64,000 nt of DNA from Alteromonas sp. KUL42. Lineage in GTDB: Bacteria; Pseudomonadota; Gammaproteobacteria; Enterobacterales; Alteromonadaceae. Both the position numbers and the translations under genes were made by a program. The notes under the pieces were generated by a model that was not told the origin of the DNA, searched no databases, and saw only the letters and a list, made by a program, of their open reading frames with translations. The stretch covers positions 1-64,000 of the forward strand of contig NZ_BJKK01000007.1 of the NCBI RefSeq assembly GCF_006538325.1. Direction: 5' to 3'. Positions 47,187 through 57,267 of the stretch are shown here, one piece after another. The stretch's first letter is position 1; each line of letters starts with the position of its first letter.

Positions 47187-47425
47187 TTTGACTCCTCTTG
47201 AGAATTTTATTCATTATGGTAATGCATCACAGTCGCCATAGTAACAAATCAGTGAGAACAATGTGATCATTTGACGCACCGCACTAACAACCTATTAAAA
47301 GATTTTATGCACTAATGGTGATAGAATCGCCAACAAATTTCTATAAAGCCTTTTAGAGCCTGTTGTTCGACGACAGAGATGCTATAAAAGGCTTTTGTGT
47401 TTAACACCCTAGTTTCTGAGAGAAC

Positions 47426-48991
47426 ATGTTCAATTTAATTACAAGTAAAGACAGCAATGTAAAAAATGATGTGCTTTCTGGTATTACTGTCGCATTGGCG
47501 CTAGTACCGGAAGCCGTGGCATTTGCATTTGTAGCTGGCGTTGAACCCATGATTGGTTTGTATGCTGCGTTTATGATGGGATTGATCACATCCGCTATTG
47601 GTGGGCGCCCAGGCATGATATCTGGTGCTACTGGTGCAATGGCCGTTGTTATGGTGGCATTGGTTGCTCAGCACGGTGTGCAGTACTTATTTGCCGCCGT
47701 GATTTTAGCCGGACTACTGCAAATTTTGTGTGGTATTTTCAAGCTTGGGAAGTTTATTCGACTTGTGCCATATCCTGTTATGTTAGGGTTTGTGAACGGT
47801 CTTGCTATTGTTATTTTTCTTGCTCAGCTTGGTCAGTTTAAAGTCATTAATGCGGCGGGTGAGCTGCAATGGATGGAAGGGACATTACTTTATTGGATGC
47901 TTGGCTTGGTCGCGTTAACCATGGCAATTATCTACTTATTGCCCAAATTGACCACGGCGGTTCCTGCTTCGTTGGTGGCAATTGTAGCCGTTACAGCCTT
48001 GGTACATGGTCTAGACCTTGAAGCGCGTACAGTTATCGATTTCGTAAGAGACCTGTTACCTGCTGACCAGCGAGATTCCGCGACGCTGGCCGGTGAATTG
48101 CCTAGTTTTGCAATTCCTATGGTGCCATTCACGTGGGAAACCTTCATGATTATTCTACCTACATCTGTCATTTTGTGTCTTGTAGGTTTAATTGAATCTT
48201 TGTTAACACTTACGCTTATCGATGAGATGACCGACACCCGTGGTCGCGGAAACAAAGAATGTGTTGGCCAAGGTGTTGCCAATACAGTTAATGGCTTTTT
48301 TGGTGGTATGGGCGGTTGCGCCATGATTGGTCAAAGTATGATTAATATTAACTCGGGTGGTCGTGGGCGTTTATCTGGTATTACTGCAGCTGTTGTACTG
48401 TTGGGGTTCATTTTATTTGCTGCTCCATTAATCGAAATGATCCCATTAGCAGCGTTAGTTGGTGTGATGTTCGTTGTAGTTATTGCTACCTTCGAATGGG
48501 CATCATTTAGAATTGTGCGCGGTGTGAATAAAGAAGATGCGTTCGTTCTATTTTTGGTAACCGGTGTAACCGTTATCGCTGACTTGGCAATTGCCGTTGT
48601 TGTGGGTGTTATTGTGTCTGCACTTGTCTTTGCGTGGAAACACGCACGTCATATCGAAGCAAAATCACATATCGATAATGATGGCTGGAAGGTTTACGAA
48701 CTTGATGGGCCGTTGTTCTTTGGTTCGGTATCTCATTTTAAAGACTTGTTTGATATAGCTAACGACCCAGAAGATGTGGTGATTGACTTTAAAGAGTCAC
48801 GTATTTGGGATTCATCAGGCATAGATGCGTTAGATTCACTTGCTGGCAAATACGAAGAGCAAGGCAAGAAGCTGCATATTCGCCATATTAGCGACGAATG
48901 TCGTTCATTGTTACGCAAAGCGGATAAGTACGTAGAAATTAACGTGGTAGAAGACCCGCGTTATCGCGTTGCGACAGACAAATTAGCGTAA
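47426..48991 (+). CDS. SulP/SLC26-family anion transporter with STAS domain
   Basis: The 521-residue carrier has the SulP membrane domain ([90 protein letters not shown]) of about 12-14 helices, and a C-terminal STAS domain ([39 protein letters not shown]). SulP proteins move sulfate, bicarbonate, nitrate or molybdate. Location directly before nirB raises nitrate, nitrite, or supporting sulfate/molybdate transport as options; the sequence does not decide. Long intergenic region afterward. Confidence 0.92.
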   Translation: MFNLITSKDSNVKNDVLSGITVALALVPEAVAFAFVAGVEPMIGLYAAFMMGLITSAIGGRPGMISGATGAMAVVMVALVAQHGVQYLFAAVILAGLLQILCGIFKLGKFIRLVPYPVMLGFVNGLAIVIFLAQLGQFKVINAAGELQWMEGTLLYWMLGLVALTMAIIYLLPKLTTAVPASLVAIVAVTALVHGLDLEARTVIDFVRDLLPADQRDSATLAGELPSFAIPMVPFTWETFMIILPTSVILCLVGLIESLLTLTLIDEMTDTRGRGNKECVGQGVANTVNGFFGGMGGCAMIGQSMININSGGRGRLSGITAAVVLLGFILFAAPLIEMIPLAALVGVMFVVVIATFEWASFRIVRGVNKEDAFVLFLVTGVTVIADLAIAVVVGVIVSALVFAWKHARHIEAKSHIDNDGWKVYELDGPLFFGSVSHFKDLFDIANDPEDVVIDFKESRIWDSSGIDALDSLAGKYEEQGKKLHIRHISDECRSLLRKADKYVEINVVEDPRYRVATDKLA

Positions 48992-49033
48992 ATCCACGCA
49001 AAGAGCGTGCCGTAACACGAAGAGGGTGTTTGC

Positions 49034-49071
49034 TGCACCAAGTAAATACAATATTGCGTTTGTTTGGTGCA
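49034..49071. promoter_or_regulatory. Mirrored TGCACCAA/TTGGTGCA element, possible NtrC enhancer
   Basis: TGCACCAA (49034-49041) and TTGGTGCA (49064-49071) are perfect inverted halves. TGCACCAA and TTGGTGCA are half-site sequences of NtrC boxes. A similar pair is found at 61886-61919 upstream of nrtA. The distance of about 65-100 bp to the sigma-54-like element fits an enhancer. It could alternatively be part of a sulP 3' hairpin. Confidence 0.45.
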
Positions 49072-49135
49072 TCTAGTGTACTTGTTATCGTGTGATTTTT
49101 TGACTTATTCTATGTAAATTAATAAGTTACAGATT

Positions 49136-49151
49136 TGGCACTTATATTGGA
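49136..49151 (+). promoter_or_regulatory. Sigma-54-like promoter upstream of nirB (degenerate -12)
   Basis: TGGCAC, five bases, then TTGGA: the GG at -24 and the second element are separated by the required 10 bp, but -12 has GG where GC is normal. Nitrate assimilation operons in enterics are NtrC/sigma-54 dependent. Low certainty. Confidence 0.4.
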
Positions 49152-49173
49152 TACTCTTTAAGGTAAAGTGTGA

Positions 49174-49310
49174 TTTAGCGATTTTGTGTCAATCGCTAAA
49201 AGTGTGTGAAATAAAACACTCCGTAAAATGTGTGAGCTAAGCATCTTGTCAGTGCTTAGCAAATAGGCAACGAAGCCCGCATCAACGAAAGTTGAAGCGG
49301 GCTTTTTTTT
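49174..49310 (+). promoter_or_regulatory. nirB leader: two hairpins followed by terminator, predicted ANTAR antitermination
   Basis: Hairpin 1: TTTAGCGATT/AATCGCTAAA (49174-49200). Hairpin 2: GCTAAGCA/TGCTTAGC (49236-49260). The intrinsic terminator is AGCCCGC-TCAAC/GTTGA-GCGGGCT followed by T8 (49274-49310), 21 bp before the nirB ATG. The stretch GGCAACGAAGCCC (49266-49278) is identical in the nrtA leader. Two hairpins ahead of a terminator is the organisation recognised by ANTAR proteins such as NasR, encoded nearby at 45215. Confidence 0.75.
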
Positions 49311-49331
49311 GTCCCAAATAAGGGGAATATC

Positions 49332-51881
49332 ATGACTTCATTGGACGTAAAAAAGCGAATTGTTGTTGTTGGTAACGGCATGGTAGGCCACCACTTTGTC
49401 GAGCAGCTTCACCAAAGCGAAGCCAATGTTGACATTACCGTACTATGTGGTGAGTCACGTTTGGCCTACGATCGGGTTTACTTGTCATCGTTCTTCAGTG
49501 GTGCAACTGCAGAAGATTTGGCCTTAACCACACCCGCGCAATATGCCCAATGGGGGGTGAATGTAGTTACCAATGCAATGGTGACTGATATTGACCGCAC
49601 TCAACAACAGGTCACAACACAAGATGGCCAGTCCTTTGAATACGACAAGCTAATACTTGCTACTGGCTCTTATCCTTTTGTACCGCCAATTCCCGGCAAC
49701 GATCAAGAACACTGCTTAGTATATCGCACTATTGATGACCTTTTGGCAATTGAAGCATCGGCAAAAGTCAGCAAGGTTGGCGTTGTCGTTGGCGGTGGTT
49801 TACTGGGCCTTGAAGCGGCCAATGCATTAAAACAGGCCGGCCTTCAAACTCACGTTGTCGAGTTCGCTCCTCAATTAATGGCAGTGCAGCTAGACCAAGC
49901 AGGTGGCAATCTACTAAAAGAAAAAATTGAATCACTTGGTGTGACGGTACATACGCAAAAAGCCACACAAGTTATCGAAGCAGGAGAACAGTGTCGTTAT
50001 AAAATGGTGTTTGCTGACAACTCGGTATTAGAGACAGACATGATCCTTTTCTCTGCCGGTATCAGACCGTCTGATCAACTTGGTAAAACGGCCTCACTGG
50101 CCTTGGGTGAACGCGGTGGTATCGTCATTGATAATCAGTGTGTGACATCTGACCCTAATATTTACGCTATTGGTGAATGTGCGCTTTGGGACAACAAAAT
50201 TTTTGGATTGGTTGCCCCTGGCTATGCCATGGCACGTGTTGCAGTGAGCCACTTAACCGATGGTGACAAGCAGTTTACTGGTGCAGATATGAGTACCAAA
50301 CTCAAGCTTATGGGCGTTGAAGTTGGTTCAATAGGTGATGCCCATGAACGCACGCCCGGCGCGCTTAGTTATACCTATTTGAATCAGCCGGAAGGCGTGT
50401 ACAAAAAACTTGTGGTAGATAGCGCACAACAAAAAGTACTCGGCGCCGTTTTGGTGGGTGATACGTCTGAATATGACACGTTACTGCAATACGCTTTGAA
50501 TGATATTGCGTTGCCCGAGCACCCTGAAAGCTTAATTTTACCATCGTCTGATAGTGCACCTGCTCTTGGTGTTGATGCATTGCCTGATACTGCTTCTATT
50601 TGTTCATGCTTGAATGTAACGAAAGGAGACATTGTCGCAGCCATCGATAGTGGTTGTTGTAGTGTGGCTGATGTCAAAGGTCAAACTAAAGCAAGCAGCG
50701 GGTGTGGCGGCTGTGCTGCGCTTTTAAAGAATGTGGTTGACGGTGAACTTGAAAAGCGTGGTGTGGAAGTATCAAAAGCCATTTGCGAGCACTTTAATCA
50801 CACACGCCAAGAGCTATTTCACATTGTTAAAGTGAATGGTATACGCACATTTGAAGAGCTGATAAGTCATCATGGAGAAGGACTTGGGTGTGACGTATGT
50901 AAGCCCGCAGTAGGCTCTATTTTGGCATCAGTTTACAATGAATACATTCTCGATAAGGCCCATTTGCCTTTACAAGATACCAATGATATTTACCTCGGTA
51001 ATATGCAAAAGGATGGCACTTACTCCGTTGTGCCTCGGGTACCGGGTGGTGAGATTACACCAGAGAAACTCATTTTATTGGGCGAAATTGCCAAGGAATA
51101 TCATCTTTACACCAAAATCACGGGTGGGCAACGTATTGACCTGTTTGGCGCCCGCGTTGAGCAACTACCAGACATTTGGCAAAAGTTAGTCGATGGCGGT
51201 TTTGAAACCGGACATGCCTATGCCAAAGCGCTTCGCACAGTGAAGTCCTGTGTTGGCAGCACATGGTGTCGCTATGGCGTGCAAGATTCAGTTGGTACCG
51301 CTATTGACCTAGAAAATAGATACAAAGGCTTACGCGGGCCGCACAAGATTAAGTTTGCGGTTTCAGGCTGTACCCGCGAGTGCGCCGAAGCACAAAGTAA
51401 AGACATCGGTGTAATTGCCACTGAACAAGGCTGGAACCTTTATGTGTGCGGTAATGGAGGCATGAAACCTCGTCATGCCGATCTGTTCGCTACCGATTTA
51501 GATACTGAAACCCTCATCAAATATATCGACCGCGTTTTAATGTTCTACGTAAAAACCGCCGACCGACTGCAAAGAACATCCGTATGGATGGACAATCTAG
51601 AAGGCGGCTTGAGCTATTTACAAGACGTAGTCATCAACGACGCGCTTGGCATTAACGATGAGCTGGAGTCGCAGATGAATGCCGTTGTAGATGCGTATCA
51701 ATGCGAATGGAAAACCACACTTGAAAATGAGGAGGCGAGAAAACGCTTCCGTCAATTTGTAAATAGCAATGAAAGTGATAGCAACATTCAGTTTGTGTCT
51801 GAACGGGGGCAAGTGAGACCGGCAACTGAGAAAGAAAAGTTAGCTGGAGCCGAAAAGCTCATCCCTGTGGCGATGGTGTAA
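49332..51881 (+). CDS. nirB: Assimilatory nitrite reductase (NADH), large subunit
   Basis: A siroheme-iron-sulfur flavoprotein of 849 residues reducing nitrite to ammonium in the cytoplasm. Order: FAD-binding (RIVVVGNGMVGHHFVEQL), NAD-binding (KVGVVVGGGLLGLEAANAL), BFD-like [2Fe-2S] domain (SICSCLNVTKGDIV, SGCGGCAALL), a second Cys cluster region (LGCDVCKPAVGSIL), and the siroheme/4Fe-4S half domains with the ligand cysteines in TVKSCVGSTWCRYG and FAVSGCTRECAEAQ. Length is normal. GGGGAAT precedes ATG 49332. It heads nirB-nirD-nasA-cobA-ybiB with short gaps, and expression is predicted to need antitermination at 49274-49310. Confidence 0.96.
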   Translation: MTSLDVKKRIVVVGNGMVGHHFVEQLHQSEANVDITVLCGESRLAYDRVYLSSFFSGATAEDLALTTPAQYAQWGVNVVTNAMVTDIDRTQQQVTTQDGQSFEYDKLILATGSYPFVPPIPGNDQEHCLVYRTIDDLLAIEASAKVSKVGVVVGGGLLGLEAANALKQAGLQTHVVEFAPQLMAVQLDQAGGNLLKEKIESLGVTVHTQKATQVIEAGEQCRYKMVFADNSVLETDMILFSAGIRPSDQLGKTASLALGERGGIVIDNQCVTSDPNIYAIGECALWDNKIFGLVAPGYAMARVAVSHLTDGDKQFTGADMSTKLKLMGVEVGSIGDAHERTPGALSYTYLNQPEGVYKKLVVDSAQQKVLGAVLVGDTSEYDTLLQYALNDIALPEHPESLILPSSDSAPALGVDALPDTASICSCLNVTKGDIVAAIDSGCCSVADVKGQTKASSGCGGCAALLKNVVDGELEKRGVEVSKAICEHFNHTRQELFHIVKVNGIRTFEELISHHGEGLGCDVCKPAVGSILASVYNEYILDKAHLPLQDTNDIYLGNMQKDGTYSVVPRVPGGEITPEKLILLGEIAKEYHLYTKITGGQRIDLFGARVEQLPDIWQKLVDGGFETGHAYAKALRTVKSCVGSTWCRYGVQDSVGTAIDLENRYKGLRGPHKIKFAVSGCTRECAEAQSKDIGVIATEQGWNLYVCGNGGMKPRHADLFATDLDTETLIKYIDRVLMFYVKTADRLQRTSVWMDNLEGGLSYLQDVVINDALGINDELESQMNAVVDAYQCEWKTTLENEEARKRFRQFVNSNESDSNIQFVSERGQVRPATEKEKLAGAEKLIPVAMV

Positions 51882-51913
51882 TTATCTTAATTTAAATTTT
51901 TGAGGAACGAAAA

Positions 51914-52267
51914 ATGACTGCAGCGCAAGATATATCACCGGTTTGGCATTACGTCTGTGACGCCAGTGAACTGGTACTTAATAGTGGTGTATGTGCACTC
52001 GTCGGTGAGCAGCAAGTCGCAATATTCAATATCGATATGAACGGTTTCACTTCCCTTTATGCGGTGAGTAATTACGACCCTATTGGTAAGGCAAACGTTA
52101 TATATCGCGGTTTGATAGGTTCATTGGAGGGGGAGCCAGTGGTGGCTTCACCTTTGTACAAAGAACACTACTTTCTGCAAAGCGGAGTGTGTAAAGAGCG
52201 CAATGACATAACACTTAAAACCTTTGCGATAAAACAAGATGGTGAGCAAGTCTATATTGCTTGTTAG
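51914..52267 (+). CDS. nirD: Nitrite reductase small subunit, Rieske-like
   Basis: The 117-residue NirD-type protein (VWHYVCDASELVLNSGVCALVGEQQVAIFNI, GEPVVASPLYKEHYFLQSGVCKE) has the Rieske-like fold without iron-sulfur ligands, as usual for NirD. It is the partner of NirB, required for activity. 32 bp after nirB with AGGAACG before the ATG; nasA follows by 26 bp. Confidence 0.93.
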   Translation: MTAAQDISPVWHYVCDASELVLNSGVCALVGEQQVAIFNIDMNGFTSLYAVSNYDPIGKANVIYRGLIGSLEGEPVVASPLYKEHYFLQSGVCKERNDITLKTFAIKQDGEQVYIAC

Positions 52268-52293
52268 CGCTTAATTTATAAGTAGGATTCTAG

Positions 52294-55122
52294 ATGAATA
52301 TGCCAATACCTCAACCTGAAATAGCGACTGAACAATTAAGGCAAACCACATGCCCTTATTGCGGTGTAGGTTGTGGTGTGGATATCAGTTGCAACGTAAG
52401 TGCGCGTGCCATAACCCTGGACAACGTTAAAGGCACGCCCGAGCATCCCGCCAATTTTGGAAGATTGTGTATAAAGGGCGCAAACCTGCTAGAAACAAAC
52501 GGCTTAGAAGGGCGTTTGTTGTACCCAACCATAGCAGGAGAGCGGGTGGATTGGGACACGGCCACAAGTACCATTGCAGATAAAATTACTTCTACCATAG
52601 CGCAGTATGGTGCGGATGCCGTTGCTTTTTATGTATCTGGGCAATTACTTACGGAAGACTACTATATCGCCAATAAGCTCATGAAAGGCTTTATTGGCAG
52701 TGCCAATATCGATACGAATTCTCGTTTGTGCATGTCTTCAGCGGTGTCAGCTTATAAACGTGCGTTTGGCGAAGATGTGGTCCCGTGCAATTACAGCGAC
52801 CTTGAAAATACCGACCTGCTGGTGATTACGGGGAGTAACACGGCGTGGGCACACCCTGTTCTTTTTCAGCGGATAACACGGGCAAAGTTACGTAACCCGA
52901 ACATGAAAGTGGTGGTCGTCGACCCCCGTCGCACCGAAACATGTACCATTGCCGATGTACACCTAGCCATCAAACCAGGTAGTGATGTGGCATTGTTCAA
53001 TGGCTTGTTAGATTTTGCGCAAAGCACAGACCGTATTAACCACACTTTGGTTAGCCAGTTTGCAGAGGGGTTAGCAAGTACACTTGAATCAGCAGCTGGC
53101 CTGACAATAGAAGAGATTGCACAGCAATGCGACATATCAACATTGCAGTTGAAAGCGTTTTACTCCCTCTTTTGTTCATCACCACGGGTTATTACTTTCT
53201 ACTCTATGGGCGTAAATCAATCGGCTTTTGGCGTTGATAAAGCACAGAGTATTATCAATTGTCACTTGGCGCTCGATTTAGTTGGTAAGGAAGGCTGCGG
53301 GCCGTTTTCTATCACAGGGCAACCCAACGCCATGGGCGGGCGTGAAGTTGGCGGCCTTGCAAATATGTTGGCTGCACACCTTGATTTAGACAATGAAGAG
53401 CACGTTCAAGCGGTTCAAACATATTGGAATGCTCCTAGTATGCCGGCGCAACAAGGGCTAAAAGCCGTAGATTTGTTCAACGCAGTTGAGCAAGGAAAGG
53501 TAAAATTCATATGGATCATGGGCACTAACCCAGTGGTAAGCATGCCCAACCGTTTGCAGGTAGAGCGTGCACTGAAAAAGTGCGACATGGTTGTGGTTTC
53601 AGATATTGTGGTGTCTAATGATACCCTCAATTTTGCGCATGTTGCGCTACCTGCAACGGGATGGTCTGAGAAAAATGGAACGGTGACCAATTCGGAGCGT
53701 CGAATTTCAAGGCAAAGAGGCATTCTTGCCGCGCCTGGCGAAGCAAAGCACGACTGGCAAATAATGTGTGAAGTCGCCAAGGCAATGGGATTTGTTGATG
53801 CTTTTAGCTTCAGTCACCCCGCACAAATATTCAGTGAGTACGCAGGGCTAACTGGGTATCAAAATAACGGAAAGCGTTTGCTTAATCTGTCGCCATTAAA
53901 GGGTTTAAGTGAAGCTCAATATGATGGGCTTTCACCCATACAGTGGCCAATTCGTCATGCATTCGAACAGGGCGACGAGCTTGTTTCTCTTCGCCCTTTC
54001 GCCGATAAACAGTTTCCAACAGCAAGTGGCAAGGCGCGGCTCGTACCCGTGAAATTTAACCCGCCGTTGCAACTCACCAATACTACTTACCCTTTTGTAG
54101 TAAATAGCGGCCGTGCACGAGATCAATGGCATACTATGACCCGTACAGGCAAGGCCACTAAGTTGTTGGCTCATATGGCAGAGGCTTGCGTACATATACA
54201 TCCTGACGATGGGAAAGCATTAGGGTTAAGTAACGGTGATTTGGCGTCTTTGAAAAGTACTTCAATGGAAAACACAACGAAGTCTGATGATGAAGACCGC
54301 TTGGGAGGCAATGGCAAAAATAAAACCAAGGATGCCACAACATCAAAGGTTATTTACCCAGTGAAAATAGACCCTTCCATGCGTAAGGGAGAGGTATTCA
54401 TTCCTATTCATTGGTCTGGTCAATGGGGGTCGCACAGCAAGTTAGGGGCATTATACGCAAGTGCCGTCGATGCCATTTCAGGGCAGCCTGAATTGAAGCA
54501 TGCTGCAGCCTCTATTACCCCTGTCAGCTACGACGTGTACGGCAGTTTTTTGTTTGGTGAGCAATGTGACGAGTACGCCTTAAAGGAATCTGTGGATTTT
54601 TGGACAAAGACCCTCGTTCCTACTAGTGATAATTCTGAAGCAGAAGTTTTGAACTTCGCTAAAAATGGTAAACGTGCCGATATTGCAAAAGCGCTGTTGA
54701 CGGTACTGCCTCAAAATACGGTACAGCATCAATTTCATCACAATGATTACTCAGTGTGTATAGCCCTTAAAAATGATGTGTTGTGTTTTATTGCTGTTTT
54801 AAGTGATGAACCTATTATTCCTAAATTAGAGTGTTACATGCCAAGTAACTGGTTAGCCTCGTTGTTGAATAACCCCCTTTCGTTGGAAAAGCAATGCAAG
54901 CTTATGCGCTGTGAAGTGGATGAAAGTTTCCTTAATGGCAGTGTGGTGTGCAGTTGTTTCAATGTGAGAGAAAAGCCCATTAATGAAGCAATAAAAAATG
55001 GAGTGAATTCAGTGAGTGAGCTGGGTTTGAAGCTTAAGTGCGGTACGAACTGCGGTTCCTGTAAGCCTGCATTAGCAGACATGTTATCTCAATCGACGTC
55101 TATAAAATTTCAAGCGAATTAA
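52294..55122 (+). CDS. nasA: Assimilatory nitrate reductase, molybdopterin catalytic subunit with C-terminal [2Fe-2S] domain
   Basis: A 942-residue Mo-bis-MGD enzyme reducing nitrate to nitrite. The N-terminal 4Fe-4S site is TTCPYCGVGCGVDISC (CxxCxxxC plus a downstream Cys in LCIKGANL). The molybdopterin oxidoreductase domains include NSRLCMSSAVSAYKRAFGED and GTNPVVSMPNR, then a molydopterin dinucleotide-binding domain (VNSGRARDQWHTMTRTG). A BFD-like [2Fe-2S] domain ends the protein (VVCSCFNVREKPIN, CGTNCGSCKPALADML). A Lys/Thr/Asp-rich insertion (about residues 655-680) interrupts the C-terminal domain and looks like a surface loop. No signal peptide, so cytoplasmic, as expected for assimilation. 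Confidence 0.95.
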   Translation: MNMPIPQPEIATEQLRQTTCPYCGVGCGVDISCNVSARAITLDNVKGTPEHPANFGRLCIKGANLLETNGLEGRLLYPTIAGERVDWDTATSTIADKITSTIAQYGADAVAFYVSGQLLTEDYYIANKLMKGFIGSANIDTNSRLCMSSAVSAYKRAFGEDVVPCNYSDLENTDLLVITGSNTAWAHPVLFQRITRAKLRNPNMKVVVVDPRRTETCTIADVHLAIKPGSDVALFNGLLDFAQSTDRINHTLVSQFAEGLASTLESAAGLTIEEIAQQCDISTLQLKAFYSLFCSSPRVITFYSMGVNQSAFGVDKAQSIINCHLALDLVGKEGCGPFSITGQPNAMGGREVGGLANMLAAHLDLDNEEHVQAVQTYWNAPSMPAQQGLKAVDLFNAVEQGKVKFIWIMGTNPVVSMPNRLQVERALKKCDMVVVSDIVVSNDTLNFAHVALPATGWSEKNGTVTNSERRISRQRGILAAPGEAKHDWQIMCEVAKAMGFVDAFSFSHPAQIFSEYAGLTGYQNNGKRLLNLSPLKGLSEAQYDGLSPIQWPIRHAFEQGDELVSLRPFADKQFPTASGKARLVPVKFNPPLQLTNTTYPFVVNSGRARDQWHTMTRTGKATKLLAHMAEACVHIHPDDGKALGLSNGDLASLKSTSMENTTKSDDEDRLGGNGKNKTKDATTSKVIYPVKIDPSMRKGEVFIPIHWSGQWGSHSKLGALYASAVDAISGQPELKHAAASITPVSYDVYGSFLFGEQCDEYALKESVDFWTKTLVPTSDNSEAEVLNFAKNGKRADIAKALLTVLPQNTVQHQFHHNDYSVCIALKNDVLCFIAVLSDEPIIPKLECYMPSNWLASLLNNPLSLEKQCKLMRCEVDESFLNGSVVCSCFNVREKPINEAIKNGVNSVSELGLKLKCGTNCGSCKPALADMLSQSTSIKFQAN

Positions 55123-55147
55123 TGCCTTTTCTTTTAGGAGTGAGCTT

Positions 55148-56086
55148 ATGTTATCAGTTACTTCAGTATTTTCTTTTCTGAATTCTTCGTTGCTTTCTTC
55201 CGTATTATCACAATCGCCATTATTGCGGTTATCACACTATTTAAGAACGGGGCCGTTTGCACTTAAAACGCCGTTACACTCAAGAAATGATACACGAAGT
55301 AGTCAGGACTCTTCTAAAGGGCAAGTATTCATAGTTGGCGCAGGGCCAGGCGATAGCGAGTTATTAACGCTAAAAGCGTTTCGACTGTTACAAACCGCTG
55401 ACGTTGTATTATTCGATGCGCTAGTGAGCGACGAGGTACTATCGCTTATTCCAAACGGCGTTGCTAGGGAATACGTGGGTAAACGTTGTAAGAAGCACAG
55501 TGCATCGCAAGCTGATATTTGCCACCGTATTGTTGATTTGGCCCTTCAAGGGAAGTTAGTAGTGCGACTTAAAGGCGGCGACCCCGCGTTATTTGCCAGA
55601 ACAAGTGAAGAGGCCGTTGCTCTTGAACAAGCAGGTATTTCATTTGCTATTGTGCCTGGTATCACTGCTGCTTCAGGTGTTTCTGCTTATACAGGTATTC
55701 CGCTCACTGATAGGCGTTGCGCCCAATCGGTTAGTTTTATCACGGCGCATTTTAAAGATGCATCCCAATGGCCTGAAATGGCACCATTGGCGCAAAATGT
55801 ACTCAAACAGACTGTAGTAGTGTATATGGGGCTAAGTCGTCTACAAGGCTTGTGCAATGGGCTTAAGCAGTTTGGCGTACCTAGTGATTGGCCAGTAGCA
55901 GCAATTGAAAATGCCACAATGCCGTCGCAGCGCATAATCACCGGTACACTGAGTTCAATAGGCGCCAATGTTAGTCATGCCAATTTAACTGGCCCCACGT
56001 TACTTATTTTAGGAAAGGTGGTAGAGTTTCGACATTCAGTCGATACCATCCTACTTCACACGAAAAAGCATGCAGCCACCATTTAG
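55148..56086 (+). CDS. cobA: Uroporphyrinogen-III C-methyltransferase for siroheme synthesis
   Basis: A SUMT of 312 residues methylating uroporphyrinogen III at C2 and C7, supplying precorrin-2 for the siroheme of NirB. The tetrapyrrole methylase motifs are VFIVGAGPGDSELLTLKAFRLLQ, LVVRLKGGDPALFARTSEE, IVPGITAASGVSAYTGIPLTDR and VVYMGLSRL. About 55 residues precede the first motif, a Ser/Leu-rich extension not needed by the family; AGGAG sits before ATG 55148, so it is probably translated. The last 17 bp overlap ybiB. Separate ferrochelatase/dehydrogenase functions (CysG) are not present in this window. Confidence 0.93.
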   Translation: MLSVTSVFSFLNSSLLSSVLSQSPLLRLSHYLRTGPFALKTPLHSRNDTRSSQDSSKGQVFIVGAGPGDSELLTLKAFRLLQTADVVLFDALVSDEVLSLIPNGVAREYVGKRCKKHSASQADICHRIVDLALQGKLVVRLKGGDPALFARTSEEAVALEQAGISFAIVPGITAASGVSAYTGIPLTDRRCAQSVSFITAHFKDASQWPEMAPLAQNVLKQTVVVYMGLSRLQGLCNGLKQFGVPSDWPVAAIENATMPSQRIITGTLSSIGANVSHANLTGPTLLILGKVVEFRHSVDTILLHTKKHAATI

Positions 56087-57056
56087 TGAATACATCAAAA
56101 TAATTGGCAAGGGCCAAAAAGGGGGGCGCAGCCTTACCCGTGAAGAAGCCTATTACGCAATGAAAATGGTACTTGCCAATCAAGTGACTGGTGAGCAGCG
56201 CGGCGCGTTTTTGATGTTATTGCGAACACGGGAAGAAACCGCCGAAGAAGTCATCGGATTTATCGATGCCTGTCGTGAATTGCTTACCCCAGATGTCCGA
56301 AGCTTAACCCCTACCATTGATATTGGCTGTTACGCGGGTAAACGCAGACAGCTACCCTGGTATTTACTCGCCGTGGCCGTGCTTGTAAGACAAGGTTACG
56401 CTATTATGCTTCACGGTGCCCACGAGCCTGGTTCTGGTCGTCTGTATGCCAGTGAGGTATTACCCGCGTTAGGATTACCTGCAGTTGAAAGTATTGCCAG
56501 TGCTCAACAGCAGTTGAATTCTCAGGGGGTAACCTATCTTGATTTGTCTTATCTTTTGCCTGCCCTTGATGACATTATAAAGTTAAGAGAAGTTTTTGGT
56601 TTGCGCTCATGTGCTAATACATTGGCGCGGTTACTTAACCCCAGTGCGGCTAAATATTGCGTACAGGGTGTTTATCATATGCACCTAGACTACAAACACT
56701 GTCGCGTAAATGAAAACTACCCCAATACCGATGCCTTGTGTTTCAGAGGTGATGGCGGAGACCCAGAAGTCAATGGCGAGAGAGAAACCGCGCTACTTAT
56801 TACCCGAGCAGGGCAAACAGAAGAAGTGACATTACCTGTTGTCTCAGATAAATGGGCGTTGAAAGACAAGTACATGAACGTAGAGGATATGCTAGATGTT
56901 TGGTACGGTAGTAAGAATAGTTTATATGGTGAGCAAGCCATTATAAGTACCCTGGCAAGTTATTTGGTGCTCATTAGTCAATGTGATGCCTCTGACGCGC
57001 TAAGGGATGCTCGCCGTTTATGGGCAGAGAGAAATAAATCTGCGTTACCTTTTTAA
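56070..57056 (+). CDS. ybiB: YbiB/TrpD2-like nucleic-acid-binding transferase homologue
   Basis: The 328-residue protein has the anthranilate phosphoribosyltransferase fold (YIKIIGKGQKGGRSLTREEAYYAMKMVLANQVTGEQRGAFLMLLRTREETAEEVIGFI; HGAHEPGSGRLYASEVLPALGLP) but diverges in the PRPP/anthranilate sites, which is the YbiB (TrpD2) group, DNA-binding proteins of the LexA regulon in E. coli. It is frequently encoded after cobA in nitrate-assimilation clusters. It overlaps cobA by 17 bp. The stretch 57057-57267 after it shows no gene. Confidence 0.82.
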   Translation: MQPPFSEYIKIIGKGQKGGRSLTREEAYYAMKMVLANQVTGEQRGAFLMLLRTREETAEEVIGFIDACRELLTPDVRSLTPTIDIGCYAGKRRQLPWYLLAVAVLVRQGYAIMLHGAHEPGSGRLYASEVLPALGLPAVESIASAQQQLNSQGVTYLDLSYLLPALDDIIKLREVFGLRSCANTLARLLNPSAAKYCVQGVYHMHLDYKHCRVNENYPNTDALCFRGDGGDPEVNGERETALLITRAGQTEEVTLPVVSDKWALKDKYMNVEDMLDVWYGSKNSLYGEQAIISTLASYLVLISQCDASDALRDARRLWAERNKSALPF

Positions 57057-57267
57057 GGGAGGAGATATTTTAGAAAGCTGACCCTCGAATATCCATTTTT
57101 GCTTAAAGGCTTCAGCGAAAACGTAAATCAAAAATCCTAAGGTCCTATTAACAAAAGGTTTACTTTGAGTTTTCTTAGACAATAGTCTCCTTCTTGCGTC
57201 ATCGTCTTGACTTATTAGTCGCTATAATTGTTAATGAGATAAAAATGAGCGTGGATAAAGCAAAACA